A model generated the notes under the pieces. It worked only from the letters and a program-made list of their open reading frames with translations, had not been told where the DNA came from and ran no database searches. This document shows, piece after piece, positions 1 through 9,564 of a stretch of DNA of 64,000 nt (position 1 is the stretch's first letter; every line of letters starts with the position of its first letter). The position numbers were made by a program, and so were the translations under genes. The stretch spans positions 1 through 64,000 of the forward strand of contig NZ_JABDSR010000006.1 of the NCBI RefSeq assembly GCF_012976305.1. Direction: 5' to 3'. The DNA is from Peptoniphilus faecalis. Lineage in GTDB: Bacteria; Bacillota; Clostridia; Tissierellales; Peptoniphilaceae.

Positions 1-1440
1 TGCTGCTATTTGATCTTTCTTAGCTTCTTCTTTTGCTGCTACTCCATTTGCCCATGTGATTGCATCGCCTTTCCATACTGCTATGTCTACTGGCTTCAAT
101 CCTCCTAGTGCTGTTACTTCTTCTGCTATGGAGTATTTATAGTTTGCATTATATGTTGCTTCGCTTACTGCTCCCGATGTCGGAACTTTTGGTGTCCATG
201 GGTTTTGTAAATCTTGAGTATATTCTTTTTGATCTTTTGTACCTTGTACTGTTAATGCTTTTATAGCGTTTGTTAATGATTCATTGTCATATTGAAGGCC
301 TTTTTTAACATCTATATATAATTTATCTTTGCCTTGGTAAGGACTTTCATTTGTGAAAGTACCTTCTACACCATCGGCTTTATTTTCATTAGCATCAAAA
401 GTAAGTCTTACATATCCTTCAGGTGTAGGTACAGGTGTTCCGCTGTCAGCTTGTGTTGGATCTACTGGAGGTACTAAAACATCAGCTTGATATGCAAGTT
501 TTATTGTTCCTTGTTCTTTTGCATTAGGTGCGGAAATGTCAAGTTTATAATCCTTACCATCTATTGTTACCTTTTCTCCAGTTGTCTTTCCATCAACTTT
601 AAATGTTAGACCATTTGCTAGTTTATTTGCCTCAACTTCATCAAAATCTTCAGATTCCCTAAAGTTTAATGTTTCACTTTTATTTGTAAGTTTAATATCT
701 TGAATGTCTGGAAGTTCATCTATTGTAACATTAGGCATAGTATCTGAGTCTTGTGGCATACCTTCATTTAATGGATTTCCATAGGGATCTACATACTTTA
801 CTTCTGCAATTGTATTAGGTAGTTGCATAACTCTAAAGCTAAATTTAATACCTGCTCCATCTTGCGTACTTGTAGGTCTTGATGCTACTGCCATGATTTT
901 AACATTGTTATTAAAATCAACTACTATTGATGCACTACCTGTCATTGAACCGTCTTTAGGCCATCCTACATTATAAGTAGTAGTTCCATCTTCAGTTAAT
1001 GTTGCAAAATTTTCTTTTACATGTGTCTTTCCATCATTTGTATTCCATCTTGCAGTAATTTTAAAAGATTTGTCAGGGAATACTGACCAGTCAAAAGCTT
1101 GATTGTCTAAGCCCACTGTTGTTAGCTCAATTGTCGTGTCATCAGATTCACTTTGAGGTGCTCTCATAGGTTGTGGCATTGACCTAAAAGCAGTTGATCC
1201 AGAAGATTGTGCTTCATTAGTGCTTCTCTTACTTCGCCTAGAATTTGCTTTTTCCTTTGTATTTATAATATTTGAATCGAATTCAAATACTTCTTGATTA
1301 CCTTCAACTCTTCCTTTTAATTGTCCGTCAGTTTTTCCTTCAAGTGCACTGCTACTTAAAGCATATGCAGTGTCCGCAAAAATTGAAAACATCATTAGAA
1401 AGACTAACAAAAATGAAAGTAATCTTTTGCTGTTTTTCAT
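1..1440 (-). CDS. Large secreted surface protein, N-terminal 480 residues (runs off window)
   Basis: The reading frame is open on the minus strand from an ATG at 1440 to the window edge, so only the N-terminal part is present. AGGAGGT sits 6 bases before the ATG. Residues 1-27 form a signal peptide with a basic start, a hydrophobic core (LLSFLLVFLMMFSIFA) and an A-x-A-like cleavage region. A low-complexity Ser/Arg/Gln stretch follows (about 60-100), then beta-rich segments. Residues about 350-440 contain EGYVRLTFDANENKADG, resembling InlB B-repeat-like modules. The last visible residues (VDIAVWKGDAITW) resemble the start of a long Rib-type domain of Gram-positive adhesins. It lies 53 bp downstream of another giant surface-protein gene and is probably co-transcribed. 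The function, probably adhesion, is inferred from architecture; any sortase anchor would lie outside the window. Confidence 0.85.
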   Translation of the reverse strand, partial: MKNSKRLLSFLLVFLMMFSIFADTAYALSSSALEGKTDGQLKGRVEGNQEVFEFDSNIINTKEKANSRRSKRSTNEAQSSGSTAFRSMPQPMRAPQSESDDTTIELTTVGLDNQAFDWSVFPDKSFKITARWNTNDGKTHVKENFATLTEDGTTTYNVGWPKDGSMTGSASIVVDFNNNVKIMAVASRPTSTQDGAGIKFSFRVMQLPNTIAEVKYVDPYGNPLNEGMPQDSDTMPNVTIDELPDIQDIKLTNKSETLNFRESEDFDEVEANKLANGLTFKVDGKTTGEKVTIDGKDYKLDISAPNAKEQGTIKLAYQADVLVPPVDPTQADSGTPVPTPEGYVRLTFDANENKADGVEGTFTNESPYQGKDKLYIDVKKGLQYDNESLTNAIKALTVQGTKDQKEYTQDLQNPWTPKVPTSGAVSEATYNANYKYSIAEEVTALGGLKPVDIAVWKGDAITWANGVAAKEEAKKDQIAA

Positions 1441-1457
1441 ATATTTACCTCCTATAA

Positions 1458-1475
1458 GGGGAGGTCATCCTCCCC
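1458..1475 (-). promoter_or_regulatory. Hairpin directly upstream of a ribosome binding site
   Basis: A perfect 7-bp stem (GGGGAGG / CCTCCCC) with a 4-base loop lies in the 53-bp gap between the two surface-protein genes. No run of T follows it on the minus strand, so it is a poor terminator. Its 3' arm (CCTCC) is also complementary to the ribosome binding site GGAGG at 1447-1453. Two mutually exclusive structures are therefore possible. Confidence 0.5.
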
Positions 1476-1493
1476 ATATAATTAATAGTTGTC

Positions 1494-4400
1494 TTACTCA
1501 ATATCTAATAGTAAAGGGTTTGTAGTATATAGTTTTCCGTCTTTTTCAACTGAACCAAATACTTTTACAATGTCTCCACTTTGAAGTTTGTAATTGTTGT
1601 CAAATGTTAATTTAACAGAATCGCTTGTATTTGCAATAGTTGCTCTTCCTGTAGCTTTTTCTTGTCCGTCGCTTCCTGTTACTGTCAATACTACATTAAT
1701 GTTTTCCATATTTCCAAATACTCTTACGAATTTTCTTCCTGCTCTTGCACCTAGTACCTCAACTTGACATACATAAGTTGGCGTATAAGCTACTTCTTTA
1801 ACAGATTTGTTTCCAAATTGGTCTTTGGCAATTATCCACATAGTTGGAGGAGTATTGCCATTTTCAACAGCAGTTCTTACAACTTCATTGATATAGTCAG
1901 AGACTATCTCTTTATTTTGTTCTACTTTAATTTCAAACTCATGAGTTTCATTGCCTTCTGTTCCTTGATCACCTGCAGTTCCAATTTCAACAGTAATCTT
2001 TCTATCAAGTGTAATTTCATCAAGAGTTCCAGTTAAGTCAATAAATCTTCTGAATTCTTCATCTTTAGCTGTAAAGTTTGTTACAGGGCCTTGTGTGTCA
2101 AGTTTAACATATTTTTTGTTTTCTTGACCTTCTTCAGGAGTGTATGGTCCGTTTCCAACTAATGTCGAATCTGCCGGAATTTGTCCCGGTTGGATAGTAG
2201 TTATACGGATTATATCTCCATTATTTACGCCATCAAGAGTAATAACTTTTTCTGTGCCAATTTCATTATCTTCAGCTTGAAGGTATTCTCCAACTGCATC
2301 CCAACTCTTACCATTAAATACTTCAGCTATATACTGTGTTCCCTTATTAGGCTTATTTAAAGTAGGATTTGGAACATAGAATTTAATTTGAGGTTTACCA
2401 TCTGGATCATTTTCAATTTGTCTCATGGTATCTACAGGTGTTGAAGTTTTTTGTTCTTCAATTACTATTCTACCTGTAGGCCCTTCAATTTCTTGTCCTG
2501 ATTTTTCTACTATATAAGAAGCTACAATTTCTTTTCCTTCTTGTCCGCTTAAATCTACATCTCCTACTACTAATTTTCCGTCTTGAACTGATGCTGTTAT
2601 ACCATCTTTTGTATAAGTTCCATCAGGTTGTTTTTCTAGAACTACTTCACCTGTACCTGGAATATTGAGTTTTATCTTCTTTATATCTGCGTTTTGTTCA
2701 GATTCAGACCATTTTAATTCGAATTTAACGTCTGTATCTTTTACAGGGTTAAATACTGGTTTTGGAATATCTACAGGTGTTGAAGTGTTGTAGATAGTAT
2801 ATCCTGTTACTTCTTTTAATCCTTCAACTTCTTTAGTGATAGACTTTCTTGAAGTTGCTGAAGTATAGGCATCTACACCGATGTTGTAAGATTGATCCTT
2901 TGCAAGTTTATCTCCATAAGGATTTCCAGCATCGTGGTGAATATTTAATGGTGCATTTGCATCACGTAAAGCTGTACCATCAGCTTGGTCTACTCTTACA
3001 TAGGTTTTGATCCCTAAAGCTCCCCAGTTGTCCTTTGTAAAATTGTTGTATGCATCTTCATCTGTTACTATAGCTGAAACATAAGATCTTCTCTTACCTA
3101 CTTCATCAAAGCCAGGTACTTTCCATTTTAATTCGTTAGGTCCGTTTACAGTCCATTGCTTTACTTGTCCCTTTAGAGGATAGTAGTTTGCATCAGCATG
3201 AACTGTTGGAGTTCCATAGTCAGTAACTGCTGTTCTGTAAAGAAGCCCTACTTTTACATCGTGTTTTTTAGCTTGGTCTACATTGTCAACATATTCTCCA
3301 ACTACTACTGGATCCTTTGTTATATCCTGTTTTGGATCAATATTCTTAAATGAATGAACAACTTCAACATCAAAGAATGGTCTATAATTTGCATATAGAT
3401 GAATGTCATTACCCTCTTCAATCATTGCTTTAAGATTTGCAAAGTTTTGATCTCTTCCTTCAAAGGAAACTGAGAAACCATTAGGTATTGATCTTTCACT
3501 CTTAAATTTATTTTGTTTAATAATAGAATATGCTTCTGTTCTCTTTAAAATGCTTACTGTTTTACCATTATCTTTTGCGATTCCTTGTTCCATTTCACCT
3601 ATTCTTTCATTGTTGTTCCCAGCACGAAGAACTGATGTCGCAGGATCATTTGTAAATCTATCCGCAGTCCATCCTATGAAAGAATAATTAGGCATATTAA
3701 AAGTCTTCATAGAATCTTCAAAGTCGCCTTCTAATTTTCCATTTGTATTTGCATATGGTACTTTTGGAATTTGTTTAGCTACATATTCGCCCTTTTTACT
3801 CATTAAAGTTGGAGAAGTTGTAGCATCAATAAGCTTATTTGTAGCATCAATATCTGCTACTGTAATTGGAATTCTAACAATTGTTTCATTTTTAGAGTCA
3901 GCTGTGTTGTTTGAGTGTAGAATAATATTTATTCCCTCTCCATATACTGCATATACTGTTCTTTCCTTATCTATTGGAGATTTTTCGTCAAAGATATAGT
4001 TTTCACCAACATCTACATTATTCCACTCATTAAGATCTCTAATTGTCTTATCTAGTTCTCTAAATTGTTCAGCTGCTGTCTTTCCACCAGGTATATCAGT
4101 AAGTTTTTTAGTTGTCCAACCTAGAATTCTCTTTCCTTGTGGAACATTAATATCTTCCTTAGTTGGCATTTGTCTTAATTTTAAATCATCACCTTCAAGT
4201 TTTTCTCCTCGGTGATCATCAAATTTTACATTGTCTCCTGTAAATCCACTTGGAACATAATCCGGATTTTCTTCTCCAGTAGAAGGATCATATTTATAAT
4301 TTATATTTAATGGTGCAATCTTTTCAATTGTGTCAAAACCGCCAACTTTAGATTCTTGTCCATTTAAATCAAATGTAACCTTTGCTTGAACTTGTTCAAT

Positions 4401-6551
4401 TACATCTTCTCCTTCAATAGATCCTGATAATATATATCTATTGTTGATAGAAATTGGCATATCTTTTTCAAGCTTCTCAGGCAATTTGAATTTTTCATAT
4501 TGTTTTAACTGTTCCGCTCCTGCAATATTTGGGTTTGATGTCATAAATTTATAACCAGTATATTTTACATTTTCACCATTTTCAACAAATATAACTTCCT
4601 CTCCGACATTTGAAGCCGATATTGTTTGTTTTAGCAATTTATTTTCATTGTCAAGAACTGTAGGAATCCTAAATGCCATTTCTGCACGGTCATAGTATGA
4701 ATATCCAATAATTTCTTTTGAATCTGTGAAAACTTCTTCTACACGTGGTCTAATTATTGTTTGAACAAGTGCCCCGCCCGTTAATGTAGGTGAGAAATCT
4801 AATACTCTTGGTTTGTGTTCAAGAACTGGGTTTGTAAACTCTATACTGCGATTATTAATAACCATTGTCAATGTTTGTGATGATAACGGTTTGTTGAGTT
4901 CTCCATTATATCCTCCACGCAAGCTGATTGTTTCACCCCTTGGAATCTTTATATCAACCGGTACTGTCCAAATAAATTCCTTAAAGGCATTAGAGCCTGT
5001 CGCTGCTCCTTGTACCTCAATATTTTCTCTAAAATTAATTGAATATTGATCTTTTCCAATTGTAATTTCTTTGTAAGGATCATAGTATGTTAATGCTATC
5101 TTATATCCTTGGTTGTCGTTAAATTTAAGGTTAACCTTCTCGCCTGCCTTTAAAATAATATCTTCATCAGCTTGAGTAGTCCAGCAAGTCGTTCCATAAC
5201 TATCTTGGTTTACAATTGCAGAATAAAATGCATATGATTTTAAACCATTCTCTTTAATGATTTTATTTAAAACATCTGTTTTTACATAATATCTAACACG
5301 AGTAGATAAACCGGAATTAGGTGATAGAGTACTATTTAAAACTGTATTTGAAAAATCCTGAGAAATAATCTTAGTATTTATTCCGGATGCATAATCCCAA
5401 TCTGATTTCCATTCTTTAGCACCAATTTGAAGAAAAGCTAAATCATCTTTTACAGTAAAATCATTTTTTGATAAGAATATATTACGACTCGGATCAGTAC
5501 CATTATTGTTTCCATAAGGTTTATCAGTATTATCAAGGATAGTAACTTCTGCAACCGTACCGTTAGCTCTTGTATCATCTAAGATATTTAAAAATGATGC
5601 TTCTACAGATTGTCTAAATCCAAGAGGATTTTCTTGATTTCTAGCACCACCATAAGATGAACCCGTCGGTGCTTTTGACTGCTTGTATATAACATCAATA
5701 ATGCCCGCATCCAAGTCATAAGTTACATATGATGTTGCAGCATCAAAGGGAGTAGTATTATTAACAAAAAAGTTGTTTAATTCTTTTTTGTAATCTGTAC
5801 CTGCTAGCGGAATAACAGTAGTAAAGGTATATGCGTTATAAGAAGCTATTGGGTTTTTATCTGATGCTCTTGCAAACACTCGTTCAAACCTATCATCCAT
5901 AAGTCTTGCTTGTATAAGGATTTGAGTTTTAAAATCTTTTATAGACTTTCCTTCATTTAATACAAAATCCATAGGAATTTCTGTTTTATATGCCACGGCA
6001 TTATTTCCGGCATTATTTAAGTCTTGATAATATATTCCTTCAGCACCAAATACAGATTCTGAATTTGCCAATTGACTAAAGGGTTGTATTTCTTGGTTAC
6101 TTCTGTAATAGTCGTGTCTAGCTCCAGTGTTAAGTCCTTTATACATACCTGTTTTTAGCGTCTTTCCTTCTGTTGTCTTGGAATATTTCCAATCAACAGC
6201 ATCAATAAACTCCTTTGGGAATTTTAAAACTAAATTCTTCCAAACGCTACTTACTGAAGTTTGCTTTAAATTGTATGTCAGTCTTATAACCTCTCTTCCG
6301 TCTGAGTTGGTATAGGTTCCTACATAACTAATTGACGGAGTTCTCTTAGGTTCAAATTCACTAACTCGTACTAATTCGTTGTTTTTAGATAAAGGCCATG
6401 ATTCTTTTGAAGTGGCTGTTTTATTAACAGTCTCGATATTCCAATCAGCCTTTTTTACTTCTGCAAAGATGTTCATTGGCATTATTCCTATTAGCATTAT
6501 TAATGCTAGGAATAGGGATAAATATCTTTTTGTCATTTGTTTTTTATCCAT
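1494..6551 (-). CDS. Giant secreted surface protein with InlB/Rib-like segments
   Basis: A 1685-residue protein starting at an ATG preceded by AAGGAG. Residues 1-30 are a signal peptide (KRYLSLFLALIMLIGIMPM, then NIFA-EV). The first ~700 residues resemble no domain I can name. Around 800-930 there is an InlB B-repeat-like module (GKRILGWTTKK ... ERTVYAVYGEG) and near 1000-1030 a related segment (PNYSFIGWTADRF). After about 1270 come repeated linkers (TSTPVDIPKP, TSTPVDTMRQ) separating beta-sandwich-like units. The protein ends in LLLDIE with no LPXTG motif, hydrophobic tail, SLH repeats or choline-binding repeats, so it is either released or held by a partner. The downstream surface gene is probably in the same transcript. 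Role in adhesion is inference. The promoter region contains a G13 tract. Confidence 0.88.
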   Translation of the reverse strand: MDKKQMTKRYLSLFLALIMLIGIMPMNIFAEVKKADWNIETVNKTATSKESWPLSKNNELVRVSEFEPKRTPSISYVGTYTNSDGREVIRLTYNLKQTSVSSVWKNLVLKFPKEFIDAVDWKYSKTTEGKTLKTGMYKGLNTGARHDYYRSNQEIQPFSQLANSESVFGAEGIYYQDLNNAGNNAVAYKTEIPMDFVLNEGKSIKDFKTQILIQARLMDDRFERVFARASDKNPIASYNAYTFTTVIPLAGTDYKKELNNFFVNNTTPFDAATSYVTYDLDAGIIDVIYKQSKAPTGSSYGGARNQENPLGFRQSVEASFLNILDDTRANGTVAEVTILDNTDKPYGNNNGTDPSRNIFLSKNDFTVKDDLAFLQIGAKEWKSDWDYASGINTKIISQDFSNTVLNSTLSPNSGLSTRVRYYVKTDVLNKIIKENGLKSYAFYSAIVNQDSYGTTCWTTQADEDIILKAGEKVNLKFNDNQGYKIALTYYDPYKEITIGKDQYSINFRENIEVQGAATGSNAFKEFIWTVPVDIKIPRGETISLRGGYNGELNKPLSSQTLTMVINNRSIEFTNPVLEHKPRVLDFSPTLTGGALVQTIIRPRVEEVFTDSKEIIGYSYYDRAEMAFRIPTVLDNENKLLKQTISASNVGEEVIFVENGENVKYTGYKFMTSNPNIAGAEQLKQYEKFKLPEKLEKDMPISINNRYILSGSIEGEDVIEQVQAKVTFDLNGQESKVGGFDTIEKIAPLNINYKYDPSTGEENPDYVPSGFTGDNVKFDDHRGEKLEGDDLKLRQMPTKEDINVPQGKRILGWTTKKLTDIPGGKTAAEQFRELDKTIRDLNEWNNVDVGENYIFDEKSPIDKERTVYAVYGEGINIILHSNNTADSKNETIVRIPITVADIDATNKLIDATTSPTLMSKKGEYVAKQIPKVPYANTNGKLEGDFEDSMKTFNMPNYSFIGWTADRFTNDPATSVLRAGNNNERIGEMEQGIAKDNGKTVSILKRTEAYSIIKQNKFKSERSIPNGFSVSFEGRDQNFANLKAMIEEGNDIHLYANYRPFFDVEVVHSFKNIDPKQDITKDPVVVGEYVDNVDQAKKHDVKVGLLYRTAVTDYGTPTVHADANYYPLKGQVKQWTVNGPNELKWKVPGFDEVGKRRSYVSAIVTDEDAYNNFTKDNWGALGIKTYVRVDQADGTALRDANAPLNIHHDAGNPYGDKLAKDQSYNIGVDAYTSATSRKSITKEVEGLKEVTGYTIYNTSTPVDIPKPVFNPVKDTDVKFELKWSESEQNADIKKIKLNIPGTGEVVLEKQPDGTYTKDGITASVQDGKLVVGDVDLSGQEGKEIVASYIVEKSGQEIEGPTGRIVIEEQKTSTPVDTMRQIENDPDGKPQIKFYVPNPTLNKPNKGTQYIAEVFNGKSWDAVGEYLQAEDNEIGTEKVITLDGVNNGDIIRITTIQPGQIPADSTLVGNGPYTPEEGQENKKYVKLDTQGPVTNFTAKDEEFRRFIDLTGTLDEITLDRKITVEIGTAGDQGTEGNETHEFEIKVEQNKEIVSDYINEVVRTAVENGNTPPTMWIIAKDQFGNKSVKEVAYTPTYVCQVEVLGARAGRKFVRVFGNMENINVVLTVTGSDGQEKATGRATIANTSDSVKLTFDNNYKLQSGDIVKVFGSVEKDGKLYTTNPLLLDIE

Positions 6552-6686
6552 TTTTTTCTCCTTTCTATTTTTTTGGATTTAAAACTTAATTTTCTCTTAT
6601 CGCCTCCCATTGTCCAGAACACTATCAACTATGTTAGTTTCAATTATATTTCTTGCATAGTTTAGGACTGCATTATTATGTATAAT

Positions 6687-6715
6687 ATTATATAAAATTA
6701 AAATGCATCATTCAA
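6687..6715 (-). promoter_or_regulatory. Promoter of the surface-protein genes
   Basis: On the minus strand, TTGAAT (6710-6715) and TATAAT (6687-6692) are separated by 17 bases. Transcription would start near 6680, giving a leader of about 130 bases. The leader contains the inverted repeat AACTATG ... CATAGTT. A G13 tract lies about 50 bp upstream of the -35 box. Confidence 0.7.
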
Positions 6716-6765
6716 GTGTAAATTTTTTAATTTTTCTTAATATTTCAACATTTTCTCCTAGTTCA

Positions 6766-6778
6766 CCCCCCCCCCCCC
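6766..6778 (-). repeat. G13 homopolymer tract upstream of surface-protein promoter
   Basis: Thirteen consecutive C on the plus strand (G13 on the coding strand) in strongly AT-rich surroundings. It lies roughly 86 bp upstream of the predicted transcription start of the giant surface protein. Long G/C homopolymers of this length slip during replication and are classic phase-variation switches. The rest of the gene-free stretch 6552-7073 holds only the promoter, this tract and the csaB terminator; I see nothing else in it. Confidence 0.8.
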
Positions 6779-7034
6779 GGAAATTTTGCACTTTTTATGT
6801 ACAATCCTTTCACGCATGTTTGTTTGATATTCTATGAATTATTATAGATAGTTGACTTAAATGCTAATCTTTTCATATTGTGATTTTTTGTTCTATAAAT
6901 TTTTTTGAATACTTGTGTTTTTGTAGAGTTTTTTTTATTTTTACTTTTCTCTAGTGTCAGGTTTAATTTTGATTTTCCCTTTATTTTATTTGCTTTTCTT
7001 TAAATAAAATTTATAGAAAACTTATTTTTTCCAA

Positions 7035-7063
7035 TAAAAAAGACGACTATTGCCGTCTTTTTA
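7035..7063 (-). terminator. Rho-independent terminator after csaB
   Basis: Stem AAAAAGACG / CGTCTTTTT with a short loop, T-rich on both sides, immediately downstream of the csaB stop codon. It could work in both directions. Confidence 0.75.
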
Positions 7064-7073
7064 ATCTTATATT

Positions 7074-8180
7074 TTATTTTTCATCTATTATATCTAGTGC
7101 TATCTCTATATTTTTCTTTGATTCTCTACGCATTTTTTCAGTGTTTTCTATTACTTTTTCTCGCCTTTCTTCTAAGTTGTCCAAGGCACGCAGTGTTTTT
7201 TTGAATAATTCTTCTGATGTGAAGTTTTCTACATCTACATATTCGCCAATTCCAAGTTCCTTTACCATGGCTTCGACTTTTGGGTCATAGATTATTCCCA
7301 CCATGGGAAGATTTACGCTTGCTGCGTAAATTAAGGAGTGAAGCCTCATTGCTTCGAGGAGTTTTAGTCTTTTAAATATTCCCATGAGTTCTCCTGCTGA
7401 ATAGGTGTTTTCTATTAGCATGACTTTGTTTTTATTTACACATTTTTCTGCAACTTCTCGAGAATAGACATTGTCCCTTGGTGTGTGGAAGGGAACTAGT
7501 AATATATCGTAGCCACTTTCTATTAAGATATCTATGGTTTTTGCAAATTTTTCTTTTATTGATTCGTCTTTTTTGTGATCTCTTATGCAAAATCCTATTG
7601 TGTTATCTGTTATTTTTATGTCTTCAGCTTTTAGTATTTCGTCAACTCTTTCTTCATCTGCTGGTTTTAGGGTGAAGACTGGATCTGCTGTAACTTCTAC
7701 ATTTTTATTTGTTACTCCTAGTTCTTTTACAAATTCATAGGACAATTTATCTCGCAATGTGATGTAGTCTACTTTGTTTAATACTTTTTTTGTCAGTATT
7801 CTATTTAATTTCTTGTCAATTGGTCCAATTCCATTGGCATATACGTAAACTTTTTTTCTAAAAATTTTTGCTATTATTATCACCGATAAATAATAGATAA
7901 TGCTCCTCGTCGATGTTATATCCTGAAGTAGTGATCCTCCTCCCGACAATAAAAGGTCTGCATCTTTTATTGCTGAGAATAGTTCGGGTAATGAAAATCG
8001 ATTTACTGCATCTATGCCGTAAACTTTTTTTGTCTTCTCAGGATTTTTTGAGAGTGCTGTCATTTTTATTTCTTTATTTAATTTTTTAAAATCTTCAACC
8101 ATGGCTTTTAATATTGCATCGTCGCCAGAGTTGTCAAATCCAAAGTATCCTGATACTAGAATTTTTTTCATACCGCTCAT
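7074..8180 (-). CDS. csaB: Polysaccharide pyruvyl transferase CsaB
   Basis: A 368-residue protein beginning with the family hallmark KILVSGYFGFDNSGDDAIL, followed by LLSGGGSLLQD around residue 95 and LRLHSLIYAA near 280 (here MRLHSLIYAAS). CsaB adds ketal-linked pyruvate to secondary cell-wall polysaccharide; in Bacillus this modification is what S-layer (SLH) proteins bind. The start at 8180 is preferred over an internal Met three codons later because GAGTGATA precedes it. It is the last gene of a five-gene polysaccharide operon, 4 bp after the O-antigen-ligase-like gene. No SLH-domain protein is visible in the window. Confidence 0.9.
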   Translation of the reverse strand: MSGMKKILVSGYFGFDNSGDDAILKAMVEDFKKLNKEIKMTALSKNPEKTKKVYGIDAVNRFSLPELFSAIKDADLLLSGGGSLLQDITSTRSIIYYLSVIIIAKIFRKKVYVYANGIGPIDKKLNRILTKKVLNKVDYITLRDKLSYEFVKELGVTNKNVEVTADPVFTLKPADEERVDEILKAEDIKITDNTIGFCIRDHKKDESIKEKFAKTIDILIESGYDILLVPFHTPRDNVYSREVAEKCVNKNKVMLIENTYSAGELMGIFKRLKLLEAMRLHSLIYAASVNLPMVGIIYDPKVEAMVKELGIGEYVDVENFTSEELFKKTLRALDNLEERREKVIENTEKMRRESKKNIEIALDIIDEK

Positions 8181-8184
8181 TTTA

Positions 8185-9564
8185 TCACTCTGTTATAGCT
8201 TCTCTTTCTGTTTTATTTTCTTCTATTGTTTCTGTGCTTTTTTCTGTAAATTCTTTTTCTCTTTCTATTTTTTCTATTTTTATTGCTGTAAATATTATGC
8301 CAAGGACAATCCAGAAGGTAAATATTATTCTTGGAATGTATAAAAAGTGTTCTACTAGTCCATGACCCATTATGCCTATTATGCTGGCGAAGAGTCCTGC
8401 TCCAAGGTATTTAAAATACTTGTCTTCTGATTTTACTAGGTTTGTATAATCGTATTTTAATGCTTTTAATAATAGTAACATAAAAAAGATAAATCCAACT
8501 ATTCCTATTTCTGCTGCTATTTCAAGATAGGTGTTGTGTGCGTGGTATATGGGCATGGTCCTAATATACTTTTCAAAGGTTTCTTTAAAGGGCATATACC
8601 CAAAGCCAACGCCTGCCACTAAATTATCTCTTATTACTTCCTTTGTAATTTGCCAAATTTTTATTCTATATAGATTTGATGTGTCCACTGTTGAGCCTAT
8701 GGAAGTAATTCTATCCACGACTTTTTGCGGAAGCACTGCAAGTCCACCTAAAATTATTGGCACTCCTAATAATAAAAGTCTTCTATCTACTAATAAGACA
8801 AAGGCAAGTGCTGCCAGTGCAATTCCTACCCAGCCACCTCTCGATAATGTCATTACAATGCATATAAGAAGTATACCCGTTGATGCTGCAAAAAGAAATT
8901 TTTTCTTCATGCTCTTTGTATGCCAAGTTATTCCCACTGCAATTGGTGTAATTAGTACAAGGTATTCTGCCAAAATATTTGGGTTGAAAAATACTGAGTA
9001 AACTCTTACTGCAATGTCTGTGTTATTTTCTGTATCTAACCACTCTGGCCTCATCTCTACACCTGTGAAATATTGCATTACTCCAAGTAATGCGACTACA
9101 AGTGCCGACAAAAGCAGTGTGGATATAAAGGCATTGAGTTCGCCCTTTGTCTTTATAGAATTTGTCATTGCAAATAAAAAGGAAATCCCTGCTGCATTTA
9201 GTGCCAAATCTCGAATTGAGCCCGATGGGTCAATTGATGTTATAGTTGAAAAAACTATTATGAAGGCAAATATTGCAATGGGCACAGTTCTTGCTCCTAC
9301 TGTGAATTTTTCTTTATAAAGTGCTGCTCTAAGTAGCACAAAAAATCCCATGGATAATAGCATTATTAGTCCCAAGGCATCTGGTACAAAGGGATATAAA
9401 AATGCTGATGCAAAGAGTCCAATTTTTATGTCATATATTACAAGTAAAAGGCCGCTTATGCCTATAAAGGCTGCCAAGAAAATTTTCGTTCCTAGAAAAT
9501 AATATATTATTGTCAAGAAAAGTGCTGATAATAATATAAAATTAATTTTTTTTGATTTTACCAC
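8185..9564 (-). CDS. O-antigen ligase/polymerase family membrane protein
   Basis: A 459-residue polytopic protein with about 10-12 hydrophobic segments and a charged C-terminal tail. The large central extracellular loop contains the Wzy/WaaL-type signature around residues 330-345 (IYHAHNTYLEIAAEIG). Related proteins ligate or polymerise surface glycans using undecaprenyl-linked donors. The start is a GTG overlapping the end of the previous gene by 7 bp. Context between a glycosyltransferase and CsaB supports a role in building the secondary wall polysaccharide. Whether it acts as ligase or polymerase cannot be told from sequence. Confidence 0.82.
   Translation of the reverse strand: MVKSKKINFILLSALFLTIIYYFLGTKIFLAAFIGISGLLLVIYDIKIGLFASAFLYPFVPDALGLIMLLSMGFFVLLRAALYKEKFTVGARTVPIAIFAFIIVFSTITSIDPSGSIRDLALNAAGISFLFAMTNSIKTKGELNAFISTLLLSALVVALLGVMQYFTGVEMRPEWLDTENNTDIAVRVYSVFFNPNILAEYLVLITPIAVGITWHTKSMKKKFLFAASTGILLICIVMTLSRGGWVGIALAALAFVLLVDRRLLLLGVPIILGGLAVLPQKVVDRITSIGSTVDTSNLYRIKIWQITKEVIRDNLVAGVGFGYMPFKETFEKYIRTMPIYHAHNTYLEIAAEIGIVGFIFFMLLLLKALKYDYTNLVKSEDKYFKYLGAGLFASIIGIMGHGLVEHFLYIPRIIFTFWIVLGIIFTAIKIEKIEREKEFTEKSTETIEENKTEREAITE

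Noticed and set aside
1494-6551. SLH-domain protein anchored through CsaB-modified polysaccharide
   Set aside because: No SLH-type repeats can be seen anywhere in the sequence, so this link is not claimed.
8531-9319. Plus-strand frames of 156 and 101 codons inside the O-antigen-ligase-like gene
   Set aside because: They lack start signals and known motifs, whereas the minus-strand frame encodes a recognised membrane family.
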